Assembly: GCA_036388675.1 (NCBI GenBank)
Contig: DASVRI010000039.1
Span: 1-64,000 of the forward strand
Direction: 5' to 3'
Length of the DNA stretch: 64,000 nt
Origin: DASVUS01 sp036388675
GTDB taxonomy: Bacteria; Armatimonadota; Abditibacteriia; Abditibacteriales; Abditibacteriaceae
Of this stretch, positions 36,366 through 45,150 are shown in pieces. The first letter of the stretch is position 1; each line of letters begins with the position of its first letter. The position numbers and the translations under genes are program-made. Under the pieces are notes generated by a model. It was not told where the DNA came from and did no database searches. It saw nothing but the letters and a program-made list of their open reading frames with translations.

Positions 36366-38204
36366 ATGACAACACACGATAAACATCCGACACGTGACGA
36401 CATTCGCAATTTAGCGATTGTGGCGCACGTTGACCACGGCAAAACAACCCTTGTCGATACGATGCTGCGACAGGCCAACACCTTTCGCGCCAACCAGGAA
36501 ATACGCGACCGCGTTATGGACTCGATGGATTTGGAGCGCGAGCGCGGCATCACCATCATGGCGAAAAATGCCGCCCTGCGCCTGATGCAGCCCGACGGCA
36601 CCGAACTGAAGATCAACATCATCGACACACCCGGCCACAGCGATTTTGGCGGCGAAGTCGAACGAGTACTCAAGATGGCCGACGGCATTCTGCTTCTGGT
36701 GGACGCCGCTGAAGGCGTGCTGCCGCAAACGCGCTTTGTTCTCAGCAAAGCGCTCGAAGCGGGCCTGGCGCCGATCATCGTCATCAATAAAATCGATCGC
36801 CCCGACGCACGCGCCGACGCTGTGCTCGATGAAATCTACGGCCTTTTCATCGACCTCGACGCGCACGAAGATCAGCTCGACTTTCCTGTCGTTTATGCGA
36901 TTGGACGCGACGGCATCGCCAAGAAGTCGCTGGATGATCCGTCCGAAGATTTGCGTCCGCTGTTCGATACGATTATCGAACACGTGCCGCCGCCGCGCGC
37001 CAAACTCGATGGCGATTTGCAGCTCCTCGTGACCAACATCGACTATAACGACTACGTTGGTCGCGTGGCGATTGGCCGCATTTTCAGTGGAGAGATTCGC
37101 GCCGCAGAAGACGCCGTCATCTGTAAAATCGACGGCACGATGCAGCCGTTCCGCGTGACGCAACTTTTCGGTTTTGAAGGTTTGGGCCGCACACCGATTG
37201 AACACGCCGCTGCGGGTGACATCGTGGCGCTGGCCGGTGTGGAAGGCATCAACATCGGCGAGACGGTGGCCTCTGCCGCAAACCCGGTCGCGCTGCCGCC
37301 GATTGTCGTCGACGAGCCGACTATTTCGATGAACTTCGCCGCCAATACTTCGCCCTTCGCCGGGCGCGACGGCAAATTCGTCACAGGCCGCCATGTGCGC
37401 GACCGCCTCGCCAAAGAAACACTGGGCAACGTCTCGATTCGCGTCGAACCGACAGAAAACCCGGACGTTTTCAAGGTGTCGGGGCGCGGCGAATTGCAGC
37501 TTGCCATCATCATCGAGACCATGCGCCGCGAAGGCTACGAGCTGCAAATCAGCAAGCCCGAAGTCGTGACGCGCGAAGAAAATGGCGTCATCATGGAGCC
37601 AATCGAGCACGTCTTTGTGGACTGCCCCGACATCTTCATCGGCGTTGTGACAGAAGCGCTCGGCTACCGCAAAGGCACCATGATGAAGATGACCAATCAT
37701 GGCGGCGGGCGCGTGCGTCTGGAGTTTGAAGTACCGTCGCGCGGCCTCATCGGTTTTCGCAACGAGTTCCTCACCGACACCAAAGGCATGGGCCTGATGA
37801 ATACGCTGTTCGCCCGCTTCCAGCCGTGGATGGGGCCGATTCCGCAGCGTCCCAACGGCGCACTCGTGGCCGACCGCAGTGGCCCCACAACCGCTTTTGC
37901 CATCGGCAACTTGCAGGAGCGCGGCACAATTTTCGTCGAGCCGGGCCTCTCGGTTTACGAAGGTATGATCATCGGCGAAAACGCGCGCGAAAACGATTTG
38001 AATGTGAACATCTGCAAGGAAAAAGCGCAGACCAACATTCGCTCGTCCACCTCCGACATCGCCACCAAGTTGATCCCACCGCGCCTGCTGTCGCTGGAAC
38101 AAGCGCTCGAATGGATCAACGACGACGAACTGGTCGAAGCCACACCGACCGCCATTCGCATGCGCAAGAAAATTTTGCAGGGTAACAAGCGCGATAAGTC
38201 GTAG
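36366..38204 (+). CDS. typA: GTP-binding protein TypA/BipA
   Basis: 612 aa, standard length for BipA. G motifs in order: IVAHVDHGKTTLVD (P loop), RERGITIMAKNA (switch I), IIDTPGHSDFGGEVERVL (G3), and INKIDRPDARAD (G4). Domain V-like and the C-terminal BipA domain follow (NICKEKAQTNIRSS, RLLSLEQALEWINDDE). BipA is a ribosome-associated GTPase in late 50S assembly and stress or cold growth. One GAGTACTC lies in switch-adjacent sequence (36664, encoding RVL). A strong terminator follows 20 bp after the stop. Confidence 0.97.
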   Translation: MTTHDKHPTRDDIRNLAIVAHVDHGKTTLVDTMLRQANTFRANQEIRDRVMDSMDLERERGITIMAKNAALRLMQPDGTELKINIIDTPGHSDFGGEVERVLKMADGILLLVDAAEGVLPQTRFVLSKALEAGLAPIIVINKIDRPDARADAVLDEIYGLFIDLDAHEDQLDFPVVYAIGRDGIAKKSLDDPSEDLRPLFDTIIEHVPPPRAKLDGDLQLLVTNIDYNDYVGRVAIGRIFSGEIRAAEDAVICKIDGTMQPFRVTQLFGFEGLGRTPIEHAAAGDIVALAGVEGINIGETVASAANPVALPPIVVDEPTISMNFAANTSPFAGRDGKFVTGRHVRDRLAKETLGNVSIRVEPTENPDVFKVSGRGELQLAIIIETMRREGYELQISKPEVVTREENGVIMEPIEHVFVDCPDIFIGVVTEALGYRKGTMMKMTNHGGGRVRLEFEVPSRGLIGFRNEFLTDTKGMGLMNTLFARFQPWMGPIPQRPNGALVADRSGPTTAFAIGNLQERGTIFVEPGLSVYEGMIIGENARENDLNVNICKEKAQTNIRSSTSDIATKLIPPRLLSLEQALEWINDDELVEATPTAIRMRKKILQGNKRDKS

Positions 38205-38223
38205 TTGCTGAGCAGTGGAGATT

Positions 38224-38267
38224 AAGCGGCTGCGAGTACTCAGAGTGAGTACTCGCAGCCGCTTTTT
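38224..38267 (+). terminator. Terminator of typA with paired GAGTACTC copies
   Basis: AAGCGGCTGCGAGTACTC and its exact complement form an 18-bp stem around a 5-bp loop, followed by TTT. Both arms end in GAGTACTC at the loop. Confidence 0.88.
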
Positions 38268-38430
38268 GCTGACCTCTTGCTTTCAGTGCGTTACAGGTGC
38301 GAACGCCTCATATAGACCAGACCTACATGTCTGATTACAGTCAGTACTTGGGCACAGCGCGCAACAAAAGGGTCGATTAGGCTTCAAAATACGAGTCGAA
38401 CTTATCAATCAAAAATATAGTGGGAGTTTT

Positions 38431-41007
38431 ATGCGACGAAGTGTCTTTATCATGCCTTTGACGCTGTTTGCCTGCTGTAGCGCGTTGCAGGCCCAAAACA
38501 CCGCTATCACGGCGACCGGCGTTGTAGTGCAGGAGAATGCCGACTTTGAAGGTGCTTATGCACCCGTCGCTTCGAGCAGTGATGCTCCAACACAGAAGGC
38601 GCAAATCGGTGGTGTCATTGCACCAGGATGGCAAGATAACTCGAACTGGGCCGATGTCGGTGTCGAGTACTCGAAAGATGCTGTCAACCCGCATCGTGGC
38701 CAGGCGGCGCAAAAAATACAAATTAGTCGCGTCAGCAGCGGTGCGGTGCAGTTTGTGCAGAACGTATCGTTCAAGAAAGGCCGCGTGCATCTGTGGAGCG
38801 TGTGGCTGCGTGGCAATCCCGGCACGGGTGTAAACCTTTCTCTGCGCAAAGCGGGCGCACCTTACACCGAGTATGCATCACAAACTGCGTCGCTGAGCGC
38901 CGAGTGGCAGGAGTTCCGCGTCTTCGGCGCCATTCCCGAAGACACAGAAGGTTTCCTCATGGTTCGCGCCACGCAGCCGATGACCTTCTGGGTGGACGAC
39001 TCCACGTTACAAGATTTGACGACGGCGCAAAGCGATGCTCCGGTGCGACAGGGTAATTTACTGCCGACCGGAGGTTCGTTTGAAGCCGGCATACCTTACG
39101 GTTGGAGCGTGCGCTTTGAAGGACCAACGGAGAACCGTTTCGCCGACCCGCGTCCGCGCATCGACCGCACGGACGCCAAAGTGGGCCGCGCCTCGCTGCG
39201 CTGCGACATTGCACCCGGAGATAGCGCGCAAATTCGCTCGCCGCTCTTCACGAGCAACTACAATCGCCAGCACACAGTCAGCCTGTGGATGAAAGCCGCG
39301 CAGCCCCAAACAAATGTGCAGATAGCACTCGATAAAGATGTGCTCGATCAATGGGTGCAAGTCGGGCCGCAATGGCAGTGCTACTCTTTCAGCACCAAGA
39401 TTCCCTTTCAGCCCTATTCCAGGCTGCGCATCCTCGCGCAACAAACCGCGCAGCCAAATACAGTGTGGCTCGATGGCGCGATGATCGAAGAAAAGCCCGA
39501 AGCCTCACCCGAGTACTCGTCGCCTTTCCCGGTGGAAATGGCATTGTCCCTTGCAAATCCCGGCCATGTGGTTTTCGACAGGGAACGTGCTTCGGTCAAC
39601 CTCAGCACAGCCGGGCAACTGCCGCGCGGCGCACAACTTAAACTCGCGATGACCGATCTGGGCAAAAAAATTCTTTCCAGTTCCACCGTGACGTTGCCGG
39701 CGACAAGCTTTGCATTGCCGCAGTTGAACAACCGGCGCGGCATGTGGAAAATGCGAGCACAAATTGTAGACGCGCAAAGTCGCCCACTGTCGGCTCCTGC
39801 GGAGTTGATCTGGGCGCGTTTGCCCCGGCCACGCGACATTGATGCAAAGAACTCTTACTTCGGCACGCATATTCAGCTTTCGCCTTATTACATCGCGATG
39901 GCGCGTGCCATTGGAGTACGACGCGTGAGACTGCACGATACGTCGATGCTGGGCAAGTGGCCTATTGCGGAAACTGCGCCGGGGCAATTTCGCTTTTACG
40001 ACGAAGGCGTGACGGCGGCGCATAACGCGGGCCTGCGCATTCTCGGCATGTTGGACGGCGCACCAACATGGACTTCTACCAAGCCACGAGAAGGCGGCTA
40101 CTGGGGCATCTGGAACATTCCCGACAAGCCGGATGCACTGCCACAATGGGAGCGCTACGTGAGCACGGTCGCAGGTCACTACAAGGGTCGCATTGATGAT
40201 TGGGAAATCTGGAACGAGCCGTGGGGCGAATGGTTTCGCGGCGCTGGCGGGTCGCCCGAACTGTTCGGACAACTCATCAAGACGGCCTACACAGCGGCCA
40301 AACAGGCGAATCCCAACGCATACGTAATCGGTGTTGACACCTATCGTGGCTATGATGAGTGGACAAACGCCGTCCTTTCAAATGCGGGGCCGCAGAACTT
40401 CGACGGTTTTTCGTTCCACGATTACAACGACGCATTGTATGGCGGCCCTCAAACAGTGCCGCAGGACAACGCCACTCACTTCATTGCCGTGCAGAAAGCG
40501 TACGGCACGCCCAAGCCGCTGTGGAACACCGAAGGTGGTTTATTCGGCGTCGGCAGTTGGTATGCACCCGAAACCGGCGGCATGGGCGCTACGATTCAGC
40601 CCGCCTACATTGTGCGCTACGACGTGACTTACATGGCGGCGGGAGCCAGGGCATTCTTCCTCTATGCGATTCACACCGATGGTGCAATGGGAGACATTGA
40701 AACCCGCACCAATGAACACGACCGCGCCGTAAAGCCGATTCTCGCCGCACGCGCTGTGCTGGCCAGCCTGGTCGATGGATCGGGGCAGCCGCAACGCAGC
40801 GAACCGGTCAAAGGTGTCGATCAATACACCTACCCGCGCGATGTGAAACAGGGCCGCACCGTTGCCGTGTTATGGAGCTACGACGGCGCGCCTCGCTCCG
40901 TGACAGTCCCGCGCGGCGTGCGAGTACTCGATGTGTGGGGCAATGTCGTCGCGCCGCAAGCGGGCAAAGTAACCCTCACGCCAGAGCCGATTTACTGGTT
41001 GCGCTGA
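38431..41007 (+). CDS. Secreted clan-A glycoside hydrolase with two CBM4/9-like modules
   Basis: 858 aa from the ATG at 38431 (GGGAG upstream). Signal peptide MRRSVFIMPLTLFACCSALQ. Two beta-sandwich modules of the CBM4/9 type follow (about 30-205, 215-365). The catalytic TIM barrel lies at about 460-770: DDWEIWNEPWGEWFRG contains the NEP acid/base Glu, and KPLWNTEGGLFGVG the likely nucleophile Glu, as in GH39/GH5-like enzymes. A final beta domain (about 775-858) closes the protein. Probably hydrolyses a plant- or microbe-derived polysaccharide outside the cell. Confidence 0.85.
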   Translation: MRRSVFIMPLTLFACCSALQAQNTAITATGVVVQENADFEGAYAPVASSSDAPTQKAQIGGVIAPGWQDNSNWADVGVEYSKDAVNPHRGQAAQKIQISRVSSGAVQFVQNVSFKKGRVHLWSVWLRGNPGTGVNLSLRKAGAPYTEYASQTASLSAEWQEFRVFGAIPEDTEGFLMVRATQPMTFWVDDSTLQDLTTAQSDAPVRQGNLLPTGGSFEAGIPYGWSVRFEGPTENRFADPRPRIDRTDAKVGRASLRCDIAPGDSAQIRSPLFTSNYNRQHTVSLWMKAAQPQTNVQIALDKDVLDQWVQVGPQWQCYSFSTKIPFQPYSRLRILAQQTAQPNTVWLDGAMIEEKPEASPEYSSPFPVEMALSLANPGHVVFDRERASVNLSTAGQLPRGAQLKLAMTDLGKKILSSSTVTLPATSFALPQLNNRRGMWKMRAQIVDAQSRPLSAPAELIWARLPRPRDIDAKNSYFGTHIQLSPYYIAMARAIGVRRVRLHDTSMLGKWPIAETAPGQFRFYDEGVTAAHNAGLRILGMLDGAPTWTSTKPREGGYWGIWNIPDKPDALPQWERYVSTVAGHYKGRIDDWEIWNEPWGEWFRGAGGSPELFGQLIKTAYTAAKQANPNAYVIGVDTYRGYDEWTNAVLSNAGPQNFDGFSFHDYNDALYGGPQTVPQDNATHFIAVQKAYGTPKPLWNTEGGLFGVGSWYAPETGGMGATIQPAYIVRYDVTYMAAGARAFFLYAIHTDGAMGDIETRTNEHDRAVKPILAARAVLASLVDGSGQPQRSEPVKGVDQYTYPRDVKQGRTVAVLWSYDGAPRSVTVPRGVRVLDVWGNVVAPQAGKVTLTPEPIYWLR

Positions 41008-41028
41008 AACCGTGTCGCGCGGCTTTCG

Positions 41029-41034
41029 TATAAT
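41029..41034 (+). promoter_or_regulatory. -10 box of the RNase P RNA gene
   Basis: A perfect TATAAT ends 7 nt before the 5' end of the RNase P RNA. No good -35 is seen. Confidence 0.6.
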
Positions 41035-41040
41035 TGAAGT

Positions 41041-41442
41041 GAAGAGCGAGCCGGATGGTCGCGCCGTGGAGTTGCAAGCCTCGGTGAGGAAAGTCCGGAC
41101 ACCACAGGGCGGCACAGTGGCTAACAGCCACCCCTGGCGGAGCGATCCGTGCAGGCGAGACAGGGCAACAGAAAACACTCCTCTGTTGAGGCAAGTCTTC
41201 AATGGTAAGGTTGAAAAGGTGCGATAAAGAGCGCACCGTCGCGGCAGCGATGTCGCGGCTGGCAACCCTTGTGCGGTGCAAGGCCAAGCAGAAAGTTATG
41301 ACCCGGCCCGGCGAGCTTTCGGGTTGGCTGCTGTTGCAAGGGGAAACCTTTGCGACCACGTCGGCAGCAATGCTGGCGGCAGAGAAATGACCATCGGCGT
41401 CGGGGAGACGCTGACAGAATCCGGCTTACAGGCTCGCTCTTC
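41041..41442 (+). ncRNA. rnpB: RNase P RNA, bacterial class A
   Basis: The conserved block GAGGAAAGTCCGGACACC followed by ACAGGGC (CR-I region) is diagnostic. The 3' end carries the partner block GACAGAATCCGGCTTACAGG. The 5' start GAAGAGCGAGCC pairs with GGCTCGCTCTTC at the 3' end to close helix P1. About 400 nt, the usual length. This RNA, with protein RnpA, cuts the 5' leader of tRNA precursors. It lies between two protein genes and contains no GAGTACTC. Confidence 0.96.
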
Positions 41443-41576
41443 ACTTTCACATTTTGGGTCTTTGTTTCCGATGCTGCCTTCCAGCAAAATTCCACCTGCA
41501 CTCGCCGCCACAGGTTCACCCGCTTTGCTGTCACTATGTCATAATGGGAAGCACCTCTTCACTGGGAGCAACCTTT

Positions 41577-42578
41577 ATGCACCGCACCCCGCAGCGCGCT
41601 CGTTGGGAATGGCTGCTCGTTGTTGTTCTGACTCTGGCCATCCTTACGCCGGGCATGGCGCAAAGTCGCAGCAACGCTAACGCTAACGCCGATGATGTGG
41701 CCTCAACGCCCACCAGGAGTACTCAGGACACTCTCAATCTCACCGAAGTCGGCATCGGGACGCTTTTCTCCGGCAAGCAGATACCCTTCTCGATTCAGGC
41801 AAAATCGCTCGACCGCAACTGGCGGCGCATGAGCATCGGCGACATGGACAGCATGAACCGCCTGATGTTTGGTATGCGCAACATGCCTTCGGCGCCGTAT
41901 TACACCAGAGGCCAGACAGTATCAACTGCGGGCGAAACCTACCTCATTGCCTACCGTTTGAGCACTGCGATGGAAGGCATGGCATTGCAGCGACGCATGC
42001 AAATGAACGGCACCGATCCCGACGCCATAGCCCAGCCTAAGTTGCCGCCGGATGCAACGCTGACGCTTTCACTGGTGAATTTGCGTCAGGCCGGTAGCCT
42101 GACCGATGTGCAACCCTTCGACCCGGCGCGTGACATTGAGAAGCCGCAAGATCGCGTCGCAATGATGAACGCGCAGTCGGTAAGTAACCTCAAGCAGTTG
42201 GGCCTGGCCCTGATGCAATACACTCAGGACTACGATGAGAAACTGCCCCCGATGCGCAGCGCCCATTCGCTGCAACAAATGCGTGAAGCAAGGCTTAACC
42301 CACCGCAAACGGCGACTGTGCAATATGTGTTGCAGCCATACGCTCGCAATGTGGACATCTTCCGTCATCCGGGCACCAGGCGAATTTACCGGCCCAATCC
42401 GTACCTGTCGCGCAAAAGCCTGGCTGCCTTCGACAACCCGTCTCAGATGGTGGCGTTTTACGAAGCTGCGCCTGCGCCGGATGGCCGCCGCGCCGTGCTT
42501 TATCTCGATGGCCACGTCAAACGAGAGCTTGAAACCGATTGGCCGCGCATCAGGCGAGCCTCACGCATTCCACCCTGA
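41577..42578 (+). CDS. Exported protein with pseudopilin-like C-terminal domain (paralogue A)
   Basis: 333 aa from the ATG at 41577 (GGGAG upstream). An N-terminal signal sequence (WLLVVVLTLAILTPGMAQ) replaces the pilin leader. Residues about 50-180 are a domain shared with the next gene (LFSGKQIPFSIQAKSLDRNW, YTRGQTVSTAGETYLIAYR). Residues about 205-320 resemble the tail of DUF1559/H-X9-DG pseudopilins (NLKQLGLALMQYTQDYDEKL, LYLDGHVK). It looks like the pseudopilin globular part grafted on a secreted protein. Role unknown. The two paralogues are tandem, same strand. Confidence 0.75.
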   Translation: MHRTPQRARWEWLLVVVLTLAILTPGMAQSRSNANANADDVASTPTRSTQDTLNLTEVGIGTLFSGKQIPFSIQAKSLDRNWRRMSIGDMDSMNRLMFGMRNMPSAPYYTRGQTVSTAGETYLIAYRLSTAMEGMALQRRMQMNGTDPDAIAQPKLPPDATLTLSLVNLRQAGSLTDVQPFDPARDIEKPQDRVAMMNAQSVSNLKQLGLALMQYTQDYDEKLPPMRSAHSLQQMREARLNPPQTATVQYVLQPYARNVDIFRHPGTRRIYRPNPYLSRKSLAAFDNPSQMVAFYEAAPAPDGRRAVLYLDGHVKRELETDWPRIRRASRIPP

Positions 42579-42679
42579 TGCGTGGCCCTGACACGGCTTC
42601 CCATTGTTCTCAGTTGAGTACTCAACAACGCCTATCGTGTCTAAAACACTCAGCGTGTCTAAAAGGAACGAAGCAATTT

Positions 42680-43876
42680 ATGCGAAACATTTCCACAACG
42701 AAGAGCCTTATCGCCGCAGCCGCAGCAACGGTGCTGTCGATAGCAGCCTTACCTGCACAGGCTCAAGAAGGCTATGCAACAGATGCCGATGCTGCCACCG
42801 CCACGAGGCCGGCCAGTGCAGCACGCCAGCCGGCCAATTTTACCGAAATGCTTTCCGGCAAAAACTTGCCGCTGCGACTTCGCATGGCCGACTTAACATC
42901 GGCGTACCGGCGCATGGTGGTGAGCGGTGCCTCCGATGCGGGTGGTGCTTTTGCGGCCCTGATCGCCATGCAAACCGGCATGGAAACCAACGTCTATTAC
43001 ACCAAAGGCCAGACGGTGAGCCTGGGCGGAGAAACTTATCTTGTAGCTTATCGCCCCCAGGTACAAGTTGATCCCAACGCGGCTCATCATCATGGGCCGC
43101 GTCCCGTGGAGCCGCGCAAGTTGCCGCCCAATATGCCTCTGGCGTTATCGCTCTTGAATCTACGCACCAGCGGCAGCTTGAACGATGTGCGTCCGTTCGA
43201 TGCCAAAGAAGACATGCAAACACCGCAGGAAGGCGCAGCGGCTTCGGTGCGCCAGTTGCAGACGCTGGGACAAGGCGTGATTTCTTATGTACGCAATCGT
43301 GGCGGCGGTCGTTTCCCGCAGATCGGCGCTACGATTACGCCCGCCGTGCAGCGCACGTTTTATCCCTACGTGCATGACAGTCGCAAATGGAACAACCCGG
43401 CCAACGAAGAGCTGTATCGCCCTAACACGGCTTTGTCCGGCAAGCGTTTGTCGCGCATCGCCAACGCACGCTTTGTCCCGATGTTCTACGAAGGCACACC
43501 GGCCAATGACGGTACGCGCGCTGTACTATTTGTCGATGGACACGTCGAGCGGCTTTCTCCCGAACGCTTCGCGCGCGTGCGCAGTGCTGCAATCGTCATG
43601 CGCGCTGCCGCAAGTGCCGCCGAGACAGCAACCCTAACTCAGAAAATCAAAGCGGCCCTGGCCGCCGACACCAATCTGCGCAACAATGCAATCGAGGTGT
43701 CTCTCAACAGCGAACAGGAAACCGTGACATTAAGAGGCACGGTGCGCACAGCGGCTAATCGTTTCCAGGCCGGACGCCTCGCGCGGCAGGCAGCACCCGC
43801 TTACCGAGTCGTCAATAACTTGCGCGTTTCCGCCACGACCACGGCTTCCCGAACTGCCGCCACGGGTGCTCGATAA
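42680..43876 (+). CDS. Exported protein with pseudopilin-like and BON domains (paralogue B)
   Basis: 398 aa from the ATG at 42680 (AAGGAA upstream). Signal peptide: SLIAAAAATVLSIAALPAQA. Residues about 50-320 align with the previous gene (MLSGKNLPLRLRMADLTSAY, YTKGQTVSLGGETYLVAYR, LFVDGHVERL). The extra C-terminal segment (about 325-390: LTQKIKAALAADTNLRNNAI, VTLRGTVRTAANRFQAGRLA) is a BON domain, which binds phospholipid or outer-membrane surfaces. So the duplicate gained a membrane anchor module. Function unknown, likely envelope. Confidence 0.8.
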   Translation: MRNISTTKSLIAAAAATVLSIAALPAQAQEGYATDADAATATRPASAARQPANFTEMLSGKNLPLRLRMADLTSAYRRMVVSGASDAGGAFAALIAMQTGMETNVYYTKGQTVSLGGETYLVAYRPQVQVDPNAAHHHGPRPVEPRKLPPNMPLALSLLNLRTSGSLNDVRPFDAKEDMQTPQEGAAASVRQLQTLGQGVISYVRNRGGGRFPQIGATITPAVQRTFYPYVHDSRKWNNPANEELYRPNTALSGKRLSRIANARFVPMFYEGTPANDGTRAVLFVDGHVERLSPERFARVRSAAIVMRAAASAAETATLTQKIKAALAADTNLRNNAIEVSLNSEQETVTLRGTVRTAANRFQAGRLARQAAPAYRVVNNLRVSATTTASRTAATGAR

Positions 43877-43887
43877 AGCCTTCCCCT

Positions 43888-45114
43888 ATGTCCATCTTTG
43901 CCCCACGCGGTTTTGCATCCACAGCGAGTACTCGTTGGTGCGCAGCAGCCTGTCTGCTGGCAGTACTGCCGGCACTTCGAGTACTCGCTGTGGCCCAGAC
44001 GCCTGCCGCATCGAATGCACAGGCGCAGGTCACTGCACAGGCCACGGCACAAACCAGGGCGCAAGCCACATCCGGCGCGTCGTCACTGAGCGATAAAGAT
44101 GTTGATGCATTCCGCACGTTTTGCCGCAGCAAAGCTAAAGCTGCCGAGAAAGCTTACAGCATCAGCGTCGAGGGCAGGAATGGATGGTTATTTTCCGCAC
44201 CCGAGTTGCGCCACATTGCAGCGGGCAAGTTCTGGGGAGAGGCTGCGGCGCGCGTGAGCCAATCGCCACTGGCGGCCAACGCCGATCCGCTTCCAGCCAT
44301 CGTTGATTTCAAAAGGCAACTTGATCGCGCGGGCATTGAACTTTTGTTGGTGCCTGTCCCGCCCAAGGGAATTGTTTATCCCGACATGCTCTGGGACAAG
44401 GCCACGGCACGAAGCGTTGTGCCGCGCTTCGATGTTGCCCACCAGCTTTTTTACGGTGAGTTGAAGAAAAACGACATACCAGTGCTTGATCTCACAGATG
44501 AACTCACAAGTCGCCGCTTCGATGCGCAGGGCACGACCTACTGCAAACAGGATACACATTGGTCGGGGCGCGCTACAGTTCTGGCAGCACGAAGCATCGC
44601 TGCGACACTCGCCGACCGCGAATGGCTCCGTTCCAGGCCAAAGCGCACCTACGCACAGCAATGGCAACGCATGCGCATCGCGGGCGATTTATGGCCCGGT
44701 GTGGAAAGCGACATAGCTCAGGAAACACTGCCTTTGCGCTTCGTGGGAACACCGGCCAAAGCAAAAACGGCTGCGAGTACTCGACCGGCGAACGCAACGC
44801 TGCAACCGTTAACAACCGACCGCAACAGCCCTGTTCTGTTGCTGGGGGATAGCCACACATTGGTTTTTCACGAAGGCGGCGACATGCACGCCAGGGGCGC
44901 CGGATTGCCCGATCAACTCGCACTGGAACTGGGATTTCCGGTTGACTTGATCGGAGTGCGCGGCTCCGGCGCGACACCGGCGCGCACCACGCTCATGCGA
45001 CGCGCGCGCGCCAATCCAAACTACCTGAAAGGCAAAAAGCTCGTCATCTGGTGCTTTAGCGCGCGCGAGTTCACCGAAAGTTCCGGTTGGCAGAAAGTGC
45101 CGGTCGTTTCGTAA
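43888..45114 (+). CDS. AlgJ/AlgX-like SGNH acetyltransferase-domain protein (first)
   Basis: 408 aa from the ATG at 43888. N-terminal signal segment (WCAAACLLAVLPALRVLA), then a Gln/Ala/Thr-rich linker. The SGNH-type domain of alginate acetylation proteins covers about residues 85-400: GRNGWLFSAPELRH at its start, YCKQDTHWSGRATVLAA (Asp-His), and VLLLGDSHTLVF (nucleophile Ser). AlgX/AlgJ move acetyl groups onto extracellular alginate in the periplasm, with AlgI delivering them across the membrane. The two genes downstream (AlgI-like 45151, second AlgJ-like 46614) complete such a cassette. It has three GAGTACTC copies. Confidence 0.85.
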   Translation: MSIFAPRGFASTASTRWCAAACLLAVLPALRVLAVAQTPAASNAQAQVTAQATAQTRAQATSGASSLSDKDVDAFRTFCRSKAKAAEKAYSISVEGRNGWLFSAPELRHIAAGKFWGEAAARVSQSPLAANADPLPAIVDFKRQLDRAGIELLLVPVPPKGIVYPDMLWDKATARSVVPRFDVAHQLFYGELKKNDIPVLDLTDELTSRRFDAQGTTYCKQDTHWSGRATVLAARSIAATLADREWLRSRPKRTYAQQWQRMRIAGDLWPGVESDIAQETLPLRFVGTPAKAKTAASTRPANATLQPLTTDRNSPVLLLGDSHTLVFHEGGDMHARGAGLPDQLALELGFPVDLIGVRGSGATPARTTLMRRARANPNYLKGKKLVIWCFSAREFTESSGWQKVPVVS

Positions 45115-45150
45115 GTCCTTGAGTACTCACCTGGTCGTCTCACAACACTC

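Noticed and set aside
36411..38102. Minus-strand open frame of 563 codons opposite typA
   Set aside because: typA is certain here; the reverse frame is its shadow with unnatural composition.
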